Assembly: GCA_022419385.1 (NCBI GenBank)
Contig: JAJUBI010000006.1
Location: 3,720,001 to 3,784,000, forward strand
Direction of reading: 5' to 3'
Source: Paraconiothyrium sp. Pb-2020
Taxonomy: Eukaryota; Ascomycota; Dothideomycetes; Pleosporales; Didymosphaeriaceae
Length of the DNA: 64,000 bases
Shown here: positions 45,180 through 55,800 of the stretch, piece after piece
Numbering within the stretch: the first letter of the stretch is position 1
How the letters are laid out: every line of letters starts with the position of its first letter
Position numbers and translations under genes: made by a program
The notes under the pieces: generated by a model
The model's input: the letters and a program-made list of their open reading frames with translations, nothing else
What the model was told of the DNA's origin: nothing
Databases searched by the model: none

Positions 45180-46412
45180 ATGGTAGAAATGCAAGCCGAA
45201 AAGCTGCACGCTGCTTGCGATGAGTGCCGTGAGTTGCACAGCTTCTGCCAACGGTTCCAAGTTCAGGCTAAAGCACCAGAGCAGGTACGAGGAAGCTGAA
45301 ATGCTCGGGCGACACCCCCGCATGCACTCGTTGCGAGCGAGAGAAAATACAATGCATCTACTCCCCACAGAAGCCAATGGGTAGGCCCAGGAAAAGAAGA
45401 AGAGAAGACGTGCAACCCGAAGAAGCTCCAGAAGGCCAGCCCGAGCCCAATTCTATCATCGATGCCTTCATCATGCCGACATTTGGAGATAGCGGTCTGA
45501 TCCCAAACACCGACCTCACCGCTGACCTCTCTGGATTCCAAGATGTCCCCGTGAACAACACATTCTCAAATAGTATAATGCCGCCAACCTATGTCGAGAG
45601 CTTTGGGCCTGTGCCCACATACGAGGCCAGGTGAGTTATCCCCGGATTCTTGTAATTCAACATCTGACGTCTGGTCAAGTAGTGGTATGGACCCAATAGA
45701 CCCGTTACTATGGGATCCGCCACCGACTGATTCGGATCTCACCTCTCAGACCAATTCTACGCCTATTCACCAAAGTACCGGGCCGTGCAGCTGCCTCTCC
45801 CTCAATTACCTGGCTCTTAGCGACCTTCAGGCCCTTACCAACTTTGCATTTCCTGCTGTCATTCCACGCATTCGACCCGCTCTCCAGACAGCGTCAACTA
45901 TGATCCAATGTACACAATGTCCCATGGAATCGTTTACCGCCATCCAAAACATGCAGTCCTTGACAGCTCTGCTTACCGCTATTGCGGAGCGCTTCCATAA
46001 AGTACTCGCTGGTATCGACGCCGAAGCCGCTCGACTCGAGCAAAGGCATGAAAAGAAAGCGTTCCGTGTTGGCGACAACAATCCCGAGAACAGCCATCTG
46101 CATACCGGAACGCCAGACTGTCCCATGGGCTACGATCTCAATCTTGACCCTCAAGACTGGAAGAAGCTGGCGAAGCAAATGCTCAGAACAGAAGTGGTTG
46201 GAGGCGGGCAAAATCCGATGCCGCTGCTCGGGCTAGTGGAAGAACTGGAAAAGCGGCAACACAGATGGCACACTGATCCGAGCATGGATACTGAAGAGCG
46301 GAAGAAGCTTTTTGGAGCTGAAAATATGTGCAAAAACAAAGGCGATGAAGCGATGTGTTTGAGGATGATTGGGCACATCCGGAACATGGTGGAGCAAATG
46401 AAATGGGATTGA
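45180..46412 (+). CDS. Zn2Cys6 transcription factor, AflR-like layout
   Basis: Fungal binuclear zinc cluster regulator of 375 residues. Exons are 45180..45228, 45285..45630 and 45680..46412, with introns of 56 and 49 nt (both GTGAGT donors). The first intron splits the zinc cluster inside the CGT codon after CDEC. The joined cluster has Cys at 13, 16, 23, 30, 33 and 40 (CX2CX6CX6CX2CX6C), followed by a basic stretch GRPRKRRRED. The C-terminal half (CSCLSLNYLALSDLQ, then IQCTQCPMES and QNMQSLTALLTAI) has the Cys- and Leu-containing pattern common in AflR-type regulators of secondary metabolism. No biosynthetic genes lie next to it, so its targets are unknown. A second in-frame ATG at 45189 is possible. 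Confidence 0.9.
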
Positions 46413-46737
46413 ACAACAACGGAGTTTGGATGATTTGTTCGGCTGTGTATTTAGATGCTGGATATCCCTAGTTGGGCTTATGAGATCTGCTTTATCGATC
46501 TATTGAGCTTCTTGAACGACTTTTGGCAGCTATGCCCAACATATATTGATCCCACCTCAAGCAGACTTACAAATTTTGTTGAGAGGTGTGTCTCCGTCGG
46601 GTAGGTCTGACCGCTAGGTGAAGAGCCTTAAATATTCCCTTCATGGGTATATGCAATCTGCGTGAAAACTATGCACAGTCCGCTGTTTGACATGACCTCT
46701 GATCGGCATCTTGCTAGTACTTGAGGGACTTTATCAA
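46413..46737. other. Convergent 3' region, no supported gene
   Basis: Lies between the Zn2Cys6 gene and the CIA30-domain gene, which converge here. Nothing recognised. Confidence 0.45.
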
Positions 46738-47632
46738 TCACCATGTCCAGTGTTTCATAGTTTGGGTGTTGGTAAGCCATGGGCAAACGTGCACACACAC
46801 GGCGTAAGCGAGTGCAGTCATTGCCAAAAGAGACATCAGAAGCGGTGTGCGGAACATAGCCTTCTTCTCGTTCTACAGTCGAGGGTCAGCAGTACCCGCG
46901 TTGGTACCCTGGCCGTACTCACCTCAGTAGCACGCTTTTCCAGATCATTCGACCTTGAAACAGCCTTAATTGACTTGATAGTAAGCGAAAAGTCCCCTTC
47001 CTGATCTCCAAAGAAGCTACTGCATGTCAGCGACTAAGAACCACGACGAAAGACCGTTCTTCTGACAGGCATACCTCCTCATCATGATACTGAATCGCTT
47101 GACATTCTTCGTATCGAATTTCTTGGCTGTCTCCTTCTCTTTGCCGCGGTACGTCGGCTTCAGCTCCTTCCACGGAATGTAGACAAACGAGCTCTCTGCC
47201 TGCGCTGCATCCTCTGAAACAGTGAAATCATACTCCCAGGAGATGGTCGCCTGCTCACGGCCGTTGTCTGGATTTCTTGGCAGCAACTCATCTTTTAGGA
47301 TGAAAGTGTAGCGTTTGCCGTCCGATTTACCTAGGTCGAGAATGATGCCATCGTAGTGTGAGACATCCCAAGTACTATCTTCGGCTGTGGTGCGTTGACT
47401 TGCAAAGCCGGCTCCACCAAGTGTCTTGATGTCGAGATGCCCGTGAAAGCGTGCCGCAGAATCCGATGTCTCTAGATACGATTGTGATTTTCCTCCGCGT
47501 ACGCGATCGTCACTTGCCGTCCAGTCCGAAGCTTTCCATGACCTGCGGTAGGTCAGCGCCGCATCCAGTCAGTCTGCGAGATTGTCCCTACTTTTCCCCG
47601 CCGAACAATACGAGTTCGTTATCCTTGACCAT
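46738..47632 (-). CDS. CIA30-domain protein (complex I assembly factor family)
   Basis: Homologue of CIA30/NDUFAF1-type proteins, whose founding member helps assemble mitochondrial complex I. Exons are 47632..47592, 47542..47075, 47016..46923 and 46872..46738, giving 245 residues. The domain reads through FGGEK/SWKASDWTASDDRVRGG, SAARFHGHLDIKTLGGAGFASQ, WDVSHYDGIILDLGKSDG, YTFILKDELLP and MMR/SFFGDQEGDFSLTIKSI, all typical. There is no clear mitochondrial presequence at the N-terminus, so a non-mitochondrial CIA30-like role is possible. The predicted last exon (after ATE) adds a hydrophobic stretch (LLMSLLAMTALAYAVCVHVC) that could anchor the protein. Reading through that donor instead gives a different short tail, so the C-terminus is the weak point. 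Confidence 0.8.
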
Positions 47633-47836
47633 CTTAGCAATGTAGCACTGTTGGGACGGTGAACCGCGTTAGAGGAGTTTAAATCATAAGGCTCTGGTCG
47701 AACTCATGATCTCATCAATTCCCCGATCTAGCGTCCGTGCGACCGACCCGCTTTCGTTACCCGCAACCGCGAACATCCACTTGGTAGCCACAACCGTACC
47801 TCTACGCCCGTCGTACATATCTAGCTGACCTCAGCC

Positions 47837-48604
47837 ATGGACTTCCGACCACTGGATCGTATGCTTGATACGGATGAATCGCTCAAAGAACAGCCTTTTC
47901 GACCTTTTTACAATTTATGGGCACCAAAACCCGTCCTGGTCCATCAGTAAGATCAAAGCCCCCGCGAACGCGAGCAAGCGTAGCTGACGACGCAGGGCCA
48001 ATGAGTATGACCGCGATGCTTTTATAGAGAGACCTTGGCTCGGAGTGTTGCTGTTCGATAACAACGCTTCTGACGCTAGAGACCATGCTGCAAATGAAAG
48101 GAGTAAGTGCTTAGCTGCAAAGATGCGGTTGAATGGGTTTGACGGGTTGCGTAGCATTTCTATCGTGGCTGAGACTGTCAGTATACATGGCTATTGTCTC
48201 GGTTGCCATCATCATGAATTTCCATCTGAAGTCGGAACCTACCGCTATCGGTGAGTGTGTTTCCCATCAGCAGAGCGTGGACATGTCCTACATCTTCTCT
48301 TCTACTTTACGGCACACAATCGTAATAGTTTGGATATGGAGTTACCAGCTTGAAGCCATCGACTGATTGAACCGTCACAGAACGGAGAATATCGCTTCCA
48401 TTCGGTATCATTTTCTGGACCCTTTCGGTAGCTTGTCTGGTCTCTGGATTGGCGAACTATATCAAGACAGTGACCAGGTACAGCCGACGAACGGCATTGG
48501 TGCAAGCTGGATGGAAGACACAGACGGTATTTACAGTGGTCGCGACGACTATTGTAGCGGCATGCATATTATTTCTATCTACGAACGCGCAGACGCGTCG
48601 GTAG
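47837..48604 (+). CDS. DUF202 (VTC1/YidH-like) membrane protein
   Basis: Small polytopic membrane protein of 178 residues in four exons: 47837..47946, 47996..48102, 48155..48250 and 48381..48604. All frames agree (537 nt). The N-terminal half is soluble (PFRPFYNLWAPKPVLVHQ, then RPWLGVLLFDNNASDARDHAANER). The DUF202 core follows: NER/TFLSWLRLSVYMAIVSVAIIMNF, then LPFGIIFWTLSVACLVSGLANY and a last helix VFTVVATTIVAACILFL. This three-helix unit is shared with the Vtc1 subunit of the vacuolar polyphosphate polymerase and with bacterial YidH, but most stand-alone fungal members are uncharacterised. It starts 204 bp from the divergent CIA30-domain gene. The third intron is unusually long here, at 130 nt. 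Confidence 0.85.
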
Positions 48605-48748
48605 TCATATGAGTAGATGCCTGCAAATGGATGGCTTAAAAGAACGCCACGCCTGAGTTGGTAGGAGCTCTGCCATACTCTTCTTAATATGTTTGCTGCA
48701 CATGAATCGCAGCTGGTATCTCATGTGGCTTGCCTATATCCTCAATTA

Positions 48749-49705
48749 TTATGCTGCTGGGTCCAGTAAAGCCCAAGTCACATCGTCGAGAGTGGTATAT
48801 ATGAGTCCTCCCTCGAGCAGCTCGTCGCCCGCCTTTGCCACATCCGCGGTGTCAAGACCTAGCTCAGAGGAGATGACCTGATAGTGAACACCCTCGTTAT
48901 TGTCGTTTGAATTCTGGAGGAACTTGTATACTCGCTGAGCCACGTTGCTGACACCTCCAAGGTTTGGTGCAGCTCCGGTCTGCTGAACAGCACCGTTCGC
49001 TTGAGCCGCGCCGCCTGCATTCTCGGATGCACCTGGCGGTCCGCGAGTGTAGTATAGGTGGACTGATGTGGCTTCGAGCAGGTGGTATTGTACTTCGTTC
49101 ATGTCCTCGACTGGGCGGATGATCTGCGCGTTGACATGCCGTCGGTCGTGGAAGCTCTTCAACTTTCCCCAAGCTCGGCAGTAGGCACCTTCTATAAGCT
49201 TTGATTTCAACGGACTGGTCTCCATAGCATCGGCATCGTTCCATTGCTTCACCTCGATGCTGCCTGTGCCATCGTCAAGCTTGTATGTGATGTTCGTCGT
49301 TTGCGTAGCGATATTACGTATTTGGCCGACAAAGGTGAGCTGCGAAATTAGACGAAGGCCAAAAGAGAACCTTTTGCTAGACCTACCTGCGAGATCTTGG
49401 TACCATCTATCTTGAAGTCGTCGCCATCAGGCTGCGCATCGAGGATCTGCTTGATGGTGACGGGCCGGAGTGTGTCTTGAGCATTCTCCTGCAAGTACCA
49501 TTAGCTAATGAATACGAAGGGCCATGGTATGGAGACTCACACGTCCTCTGCTGGGGCTATTCTGGCTGCCATCGGGCATGAAACCACCGCCGCCTCCGCC
49601 TCCGCCTCCACCGTACGAAGTATAAGAAGTCTCGTAGCCGCCGCCGCCGTAACCTGTGAGTTTTAGTGAATAGCATTCGAGTTAGGTGGTAGCATACGTA
49701 CTCAT
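48749..49705 (-). CDS. RFA2: Replication protein A 32-kDa subunit (RPA2)
   Basis: Single-stranded-DNA-binding subunit used in replication, repair and recombination. Exons are 49705..49702 (only ATGA), 49653..49541, 49488..49387 and 49339..48749, giving 269 residues. The start SYGGGGYETSYTSYGG with a long Gly run and SPSRG is the phosphorylated N-terminal tail. The OB fold runs from RPVTIKQILDAQ through LTFVGQIRNIATQTTNITYKLDDGTGSIEVKQW to RPVEDMNEVQYHLLEA, all diagnostic. A Gly/Ala/Asn linker leads to the C-terminal winged helix (GVHYQVISSELGLDTADVAKAGDELLEGGLIYTT), which binds repair partners. The divergent start of DBP10 lies 296 bp away, and the gene converges on the DUF202 gene with a 144-bp gap. 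Confidence 0.94.
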
Positions 49706-50001
49706 TGTGTTCTAATGTAGGATGTGGTCTGGTGTTTGTCTCGGTGATCAAATGCTGCAGGTGGGGCGCAGAGACGCGACGAGACGCGTTCAGATGGCAA
49801 GCGCGACCCCCCCACGTACGCCAAGATTTCGTGGCCCGTGCATCAAAAGTTCAGAATTTCGAGGGTCTTGGATTAGCCTATACCTTCACCACCGGCCCGC
49901 ATACACTGCCGGGACAGGATTCTCAGGACACCGTACTGAGCCAGGACGAATAATACGGCAGACGACTGCACTCGAGATATCCTCTACGCGCTGCACCAAG
50001 A

Positions 50002-52814
50002 ATGGGCCCTCGCGCGGTCTCGCCGGCACTGTCTGAGAATGAGTACGACATCGGCGCCGCCCTTTTCGGAGGCGACGAGAACAGCGGAAACGAGAAGGGG
50101 CCTATTGAAGATCTTGGCTTAGATCTGGAAGGTGGCAGTCAAGATGGTTCGGACGACGAGGCTTTCATTGCCGCGACGCAAGCTGCTTCAAACAGAAAAT
50201 CTTCAAACCTGAAGGGGCACACGGTCAAGAAAGGAGGAGGCTTCCAAGCAATGGGGTTGAACGCCTCGCTTCTACAGGCTATCACACGAAAGGGCTACAA
50301 GGTCCCCACTCCTATACAACGACGCGCTGTGCCCCTCATTCTAGACCGACAAGATGTAGTGGGAATGGCACGTACTGGATCTGGAAAGACGGCAGCGTTC
50401 GTGATTCCCATGATCCAAACGCTGAAGACACATTCAGCGAAGTTCGGTGCTCGTGCCATTATCATGTCACCTTCGCGGGAGCTGGCCTTGCAAACATTGA
50501 AGGTAGTCAAAGAATTAGGTCGCGGCTCTGATTTGCGGACCGTTCTTTTGGTAGGTGGAGACAGTCTCGACGAACGTATGTATCTTTCGAAATAGATTCA
50601 GTACATCAGATACTGACTTGGGCATCAGAATTTAGCTCCATGACTACGAATCCGGATATCATCATTGCTACTCCAGGACGCTTCCTTCATTTGAAGGTCG
50701 AGATGAATTTAGATCTCTCTTCCGTAAGGTACATCGTATTTGACGAAGCAGATCGCTTGTTCGAGATGGGTTTTGCTGCCCAACTAGCAGAGATTCTTCA
50801 CGCGTTGCCAATGTCTAGACAAACTCTCCTTTTCTCGGCTACACTTCCCAAATCCTTGGTTGAGTTTGCGAGGGCTGGCCTTCAAGAACCAAGACTAATC
50901 CGTCTCGATGATTCCAAAGTCTCACCAGATCTCGAAAGTGCCTTCTTCACGGTGAAGAGCGGAGAAAGAGACGGAGCCCTTCTTTACTTACTTGACAAGG
51001 TTATCAAGTTAGCACCTGGTGAGACAGACGCTGCAAAGAAAGCGAAGAAGTCGGAGGCCGCAGGCGGAAGTAAGAAGCGCAAGCGGGGACCTGAAGTTCC
51101 CAATCCTCGGGAGTCCCCAACACCAAACTCTACGGTCGTATTCGCCGCTACTAAGCACCGAGTTGAGTATCTGGCTAGTCTGCTGAAGGCTGCAGGGTAT
51201 CCTGTCTCATACGGTACGCATGTCTGTGTTCCTCTTTCAACTTTACGCTAATGTCTCCCAGTGTATGGCAACTTGGACCAGACTGCTCGAAAGATGCAAG
51301 TTCAAGATTTCAGGGCTGGCCTTACAAACGTCCTGGTAGTGACCGACGTCGCTGCACGTGGTCTGGATTTGCCATACCTCGCGAACGTTATTAACTACGA
51401 CTTTCCTTCGCAGCCCAAGATATTCGTACATCGCGTCGGAAGAACAGCTAGAGCAGGAAGGAAAGGTTGGAGCTACAGTCTCATCCGAGAATCTGACGTG
51501 CCGTACCTGATTGACCTCCAACTGTTTTTGGGGCAACCTCTCATTTCCGGGAAGACTCCTGGTAAAGATCCAAACTACGCACAGGATGTAGTGGTGGGAA
51601 CGTTTGTCCAAGATGAGCTTGAGCCCGAGGTCGAGCTTGTCAATAGGCTACACGAGGATGATGAAGACCTGGTCAATCTTCAGATTGTCGCGGGTAAAGG
51701 TGAAGCCCAGTACACAAGGACGAGGAACTCCGCCAGTAGCGAGTCCGTGAAGCGCGCGAAACAGCTGTTATCAGCACGCAGTTTTTCGAACACGCATCTC
51801 CTTTTCAGTGACAACGTGCACGACGCGCTGCGTGAGAAAGAGAAGATGTTGGAACGAATCAGCTCTTTCCGACCCACAGAGTCAATATTTGAGATCGGAC
51901 ACCGTGGCACAACCAGTGAAGCTGCTGAGATCATGAAAAAAAGAAGGCAACAAATAGACAAGATGAAACAGAAACAAGCGAGCCGGTCTAGCGATACGCC
52001 CGATCGCTCGTACGAAAAGATAGCGCCGTCGGAGGATGCGGACGTTCTCAGCGTGGCCTCAAACGACGCAGCGGATCTCGAAGATGCGGACTTGGCGTCT
52101 GAATCAGACGATCTTGAAATCTCCGTTTCGCAGCCAGCCGCCCGTAACGCGATTAACGATGACTGGCAAAATTCTGAGTTTTTCATGTCGTATGAACCGA
52201 AAGGTGTGAACGCAGCTGAGGAACGAGGATATGGTGTTCACACAGGGTCATACAATACAGCCCAACAAGCTTCCAATTTCTTTGAAAGCGCCAGGGCCGC
52301 GCAAATGGATCTCACGAATGATGAAGTACGGGGTTTTGCTGAAGCCAGCAAGGCTAGGGGCATGCGTTGGGACAAGAAGTCCAAGAAGTACGTTGCCAAG
52401 GCAAACGACGAGGATGGCTCCAAGGGAGCGAAGATGGTCGTGGGTGAGAGTGGTCTCAAGATCGCTGCCAGCTTCCGCAGCGGGCGGTATGATGACTGGC
52501 GCAAATCGAACAAGATCGGTCGCCTGCCACGTGTCGGTGAATTAGAAAAGCCAAGCAACGCAGCTGCTCACGGTGGTGGTCGCCACTACAAGCACAAAGC
52601 GGAGAGGGCACCTAAAGAAGCCGATCGATACCGAGACGACTATCACACCCAAAAGAAGAAAGTTGCGGAGGCGAAGGACAAACGCATTGGGAAATTCAAG
52701 GATGGTGGCGCCAGGAACGAGCTCAAGGGCGTCGACGATGTCCGCAAACAACGTCAACTGGAAGAGAAACGGAAGGCGAAGAACGCCAGGCCCTCCAAGA
52801 AGCGAAAGTTTTAG
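50002..52814 (+). CDS. DBP10: DEAD-box RNA helicase Dbp10
   Basis: ATP-dependent RNA helicase of the nucleolus, needed for 60S ribosomal subunit assembly. Exons are 50002..50575, 50629..51213 and 51262..52814, with introns of 53 and 48 nt, giving 903 residues. Helicase motifs in order: Q-motif GFQAMGLNASLLQAITRKGYKVPTPIQ, motif I ARTGSGKT, SPSRELALQ, TPGR, DEAD in VFDEADRLFEMGF, SAT, and motif VI HRVGRTARAGRKG. A basic insert GGSKKRKRG sits between the two RecA lobes, as in Dbp10. The C-terminal part (GVHTGSYNTAQQASNFFESARAAQMDLTNDE, then GMRWDKKSKKYV) is the DBP10CT domain, and the protein ends in a lysine-rich tail. Complete and intact. Confidence 0.96.
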
Positions 52815-55800
52815 GCTCAAGCCTAAGTCAATATATCGTCTCATTCTTGCATTAGTTGGCGACTAGAGCGCATGTTGCACACGCCACAGACGGCCACCTC
52901 TTCGGTCAAACATTGAATCTGAACCTGATCTTCAGCCTTACCAGGCGCCATCGGTACGTACCGAGCGTCTTGTACTACCGTGCGGCGCAGAGACTACAGT
53001 AGAATAGGGCGGCATCCGGGCTGCCTGGCGCCGTGAAGTGTCCCACATGGGCTTACATCTCTCACCGCCCAAACACATGCTTACCGTCATCATCTCCACC
53101 CAACAAACCCTCGCAGTCCCACACATCAGATTCGAGCCTCCTGTTGCACGGATGGGTGTGCAAATATCGACCATTCGCTAAGATGGGATTGCTAATTTCG
53201 CAGTATGCAGTCCTCGGCAGATAGAATTACCATTTGTGATACGAGACCCGACCACGCATGGCGATTGGGGACTTTTCGCGTGTTCCGTAGGTGCATAGAT
53301 ATCGCCCGGATATTGCACAGTGGATAATGAACGCGACTGCAGACCAACATCTGACAGTGTGCTACTCCAGGATGTACCGTTTGGTACGGGCGCAGATGTC
53401 CGATATATCACCGTCCGCTGTATTGGCTCGCGACATTGGCTCGCGACATTGGCTCGCGACACCTCCAAGCGACGCAAGAACGCGACGATTGTGGCGAAGA
53501 CGCGTGCTGCCAACTTCACTAGAGTTGACACTGACAGCAACCGACTTTTAGCGGCGTCCGCTAGATTTTAACGTCGCACCACGTAGACTCTCACGATAGC
53601 CTCAAAAACCCTGATTCATTGTCGGTCTTTTCACGCTACGGCTGATGGGTCCGTACGCTTAACCTCGGGCATGACTTACGTACAGCACCATTGACCAGCA
53701 TCAAGGTTCTTCTAAGCGATATTCTAAAGAAAGAAAAGAAGAAAGCAGACGAGGATGACGTGCCGTACCATGTGCAAGTGCCTTTTACCCGCGCCTGCAA
53801 GGAGAATTTCATTTGCGACGCTTCCGGGGCGGCAGTAGACCGGGGTTATGCTAGCAGGTCAGTACTTTCCAAGTTCGAAGGAGTGTTTTCTGCGGACCTC
53901 CCCCATTGGGGCTAAGAGCAAAGTCGGTCGGGCTTCCAGAAGACGCCACGAACGTACACGTTTCCGCATTTATACGCAAACGTACGTTGGCTGAAGGGGC
54001 GTTGGATCACGTGGATGCCAAATCTTTCGATGCAGTTTCCTCACTAAGCCATTATGCTTTTATCCAGCACCTTGAAGTCTCCGATGTTCGTCCCGCGTTG
54101 CATTATTGACACTTTTGGGGTGGTACATGCATTGCAGAGGTACAGTTCCATCAAACGTTTCAACCTAGATTCAGTGGTCCACGCTCCTACAATTCTACTC
54201 CAACGTTGCCTTCGTGTCCATGAATTCTACGGCATCGGCAAAGGCTAATCACTAAAGGAGAGTAGGGGAGCCCGGTGTTAAGCGAAGATGGGCCAGCCAA
54301 GAAAAAATGGCTCGACTAGACCTACGCGAGACCACGCTACAACTGATTGATCGCATCCAGTCCTCGGAAATTTACCGTTCTGTCACGCGACAATACCACG
54401 GATGCCTGGCACAACGACTGCTCGCTCGTGCGATAGATTTGCCATGTTTACGGGGCGTATTGCGTTGGACTTCCTACCCACAACAATTACGATATGTGCA
54501 CGAGACATGCCGAGGTGAGGTTGTCTGGCAAGGGTGTACTACAACGTGTATGGAGGAAGAATTTCGCCAACCGATGGATGTGGACGGCCCGCACCCAGTC
54601 CATCGAAGCATGGTTCGTGCTTACCGGGGGTAAACATTGGCTCGCGGCTTTCAATAAGCACCCCAGTCAGCGCTGAGCTACTTTTGGCACAAACGTGGGT
54701 TCGCAGATCGCGCGGTTGAATCCGTACCTTTGCGCCCCTGAACCTGACACGGATCCTGGGATGTGGATTCGAGGGGCATGACGTTTGCGCAGACCTGAAC
54801 CGCTCGCACTGCATCATGTTGTGCTTTTACTGCCAGTATCCGCTGCACAGTCTCCGCAAAAAAAAAAAGCAATTCGAGAATGAAACGAGACCACTGTCAT
54901 GCCAGCAAACGAATCACCGACCACAGGGCGCCACGGAGACAGGACTGGCAAGACACGACTTTCCCGCATGCTCGTCCGTCGGCTGGCTATTTTGCAGCCT
55001 CGTCTGAGGATCCAACAGAAATGAGGCAATAAATGATCTAACGCTGACCTTCTATTAGCGGTGTTTTCAATATTCCCGCTGCCGTTTTTGGCGCATGCTG
55101 CTGAAAGGCTAAAATCCCGGTCTTGCAGGGCTTCCACGATGCTCGCAAAAGTTCCGTGCGGCTAGGCTCGCTGTGTGGCACGGCCGTCGGACTGTGAACA
55201 ATGACCACGTTTTTTCTTCAGCACTACCGTCTTCCTTTTTCATAAGCGAACGCCCGGAGACGCAGCTTACACATGCCATGGTGCGGGCCCGGAGTCGCTG
55301 GCGGTCCTTGGCGGCGTTGGATGTCCCCATGTGTGCGTGCGTCCGTTGCTCGTGGTCTCGAGCTTCCAGAATCGTGATGGAAGCATGCAAAAGCCGGCTA
55401 AGCGAGCAAGGACAGACAAGGACTACGACTCCATGCACCTATGTTTTATGTGTTCATAGGACAGCGCAAAGGGCAGGCGCTCTTCTAAATGACAGAGCGG
55501 AGTCACGACGACCACGGGACACCATAGGCTTCGTCGGCGTTGCTATTCTTGTCCGCAGCCAATCTATTCCGCCCTCTATCCTCAGCGGCGGGTTGACATA
55601 GATCGCTAGGGTCATGCACCCGCATCTCCGAGCTCAAGCTTCTTACTGAAATGTGTGCAGCGTGCAAAACCTGGGAGACTCCTCGTCAGGCCCTCTGTCG
55701 TACCTGCAAGCGTGCTGACGACACTTATGAGAAGCCATGGGCTATCGTCATTGGTCGCTGTACCGCCAGCTATGCTACGAGGGCGCACCCCCAGGGTTAT

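Noticed and set aside
53691..54633. Frames of 60-108 codons that could be exons of a gene
   Set aside because: No consistent splice chain or known domain could be assembled from them.
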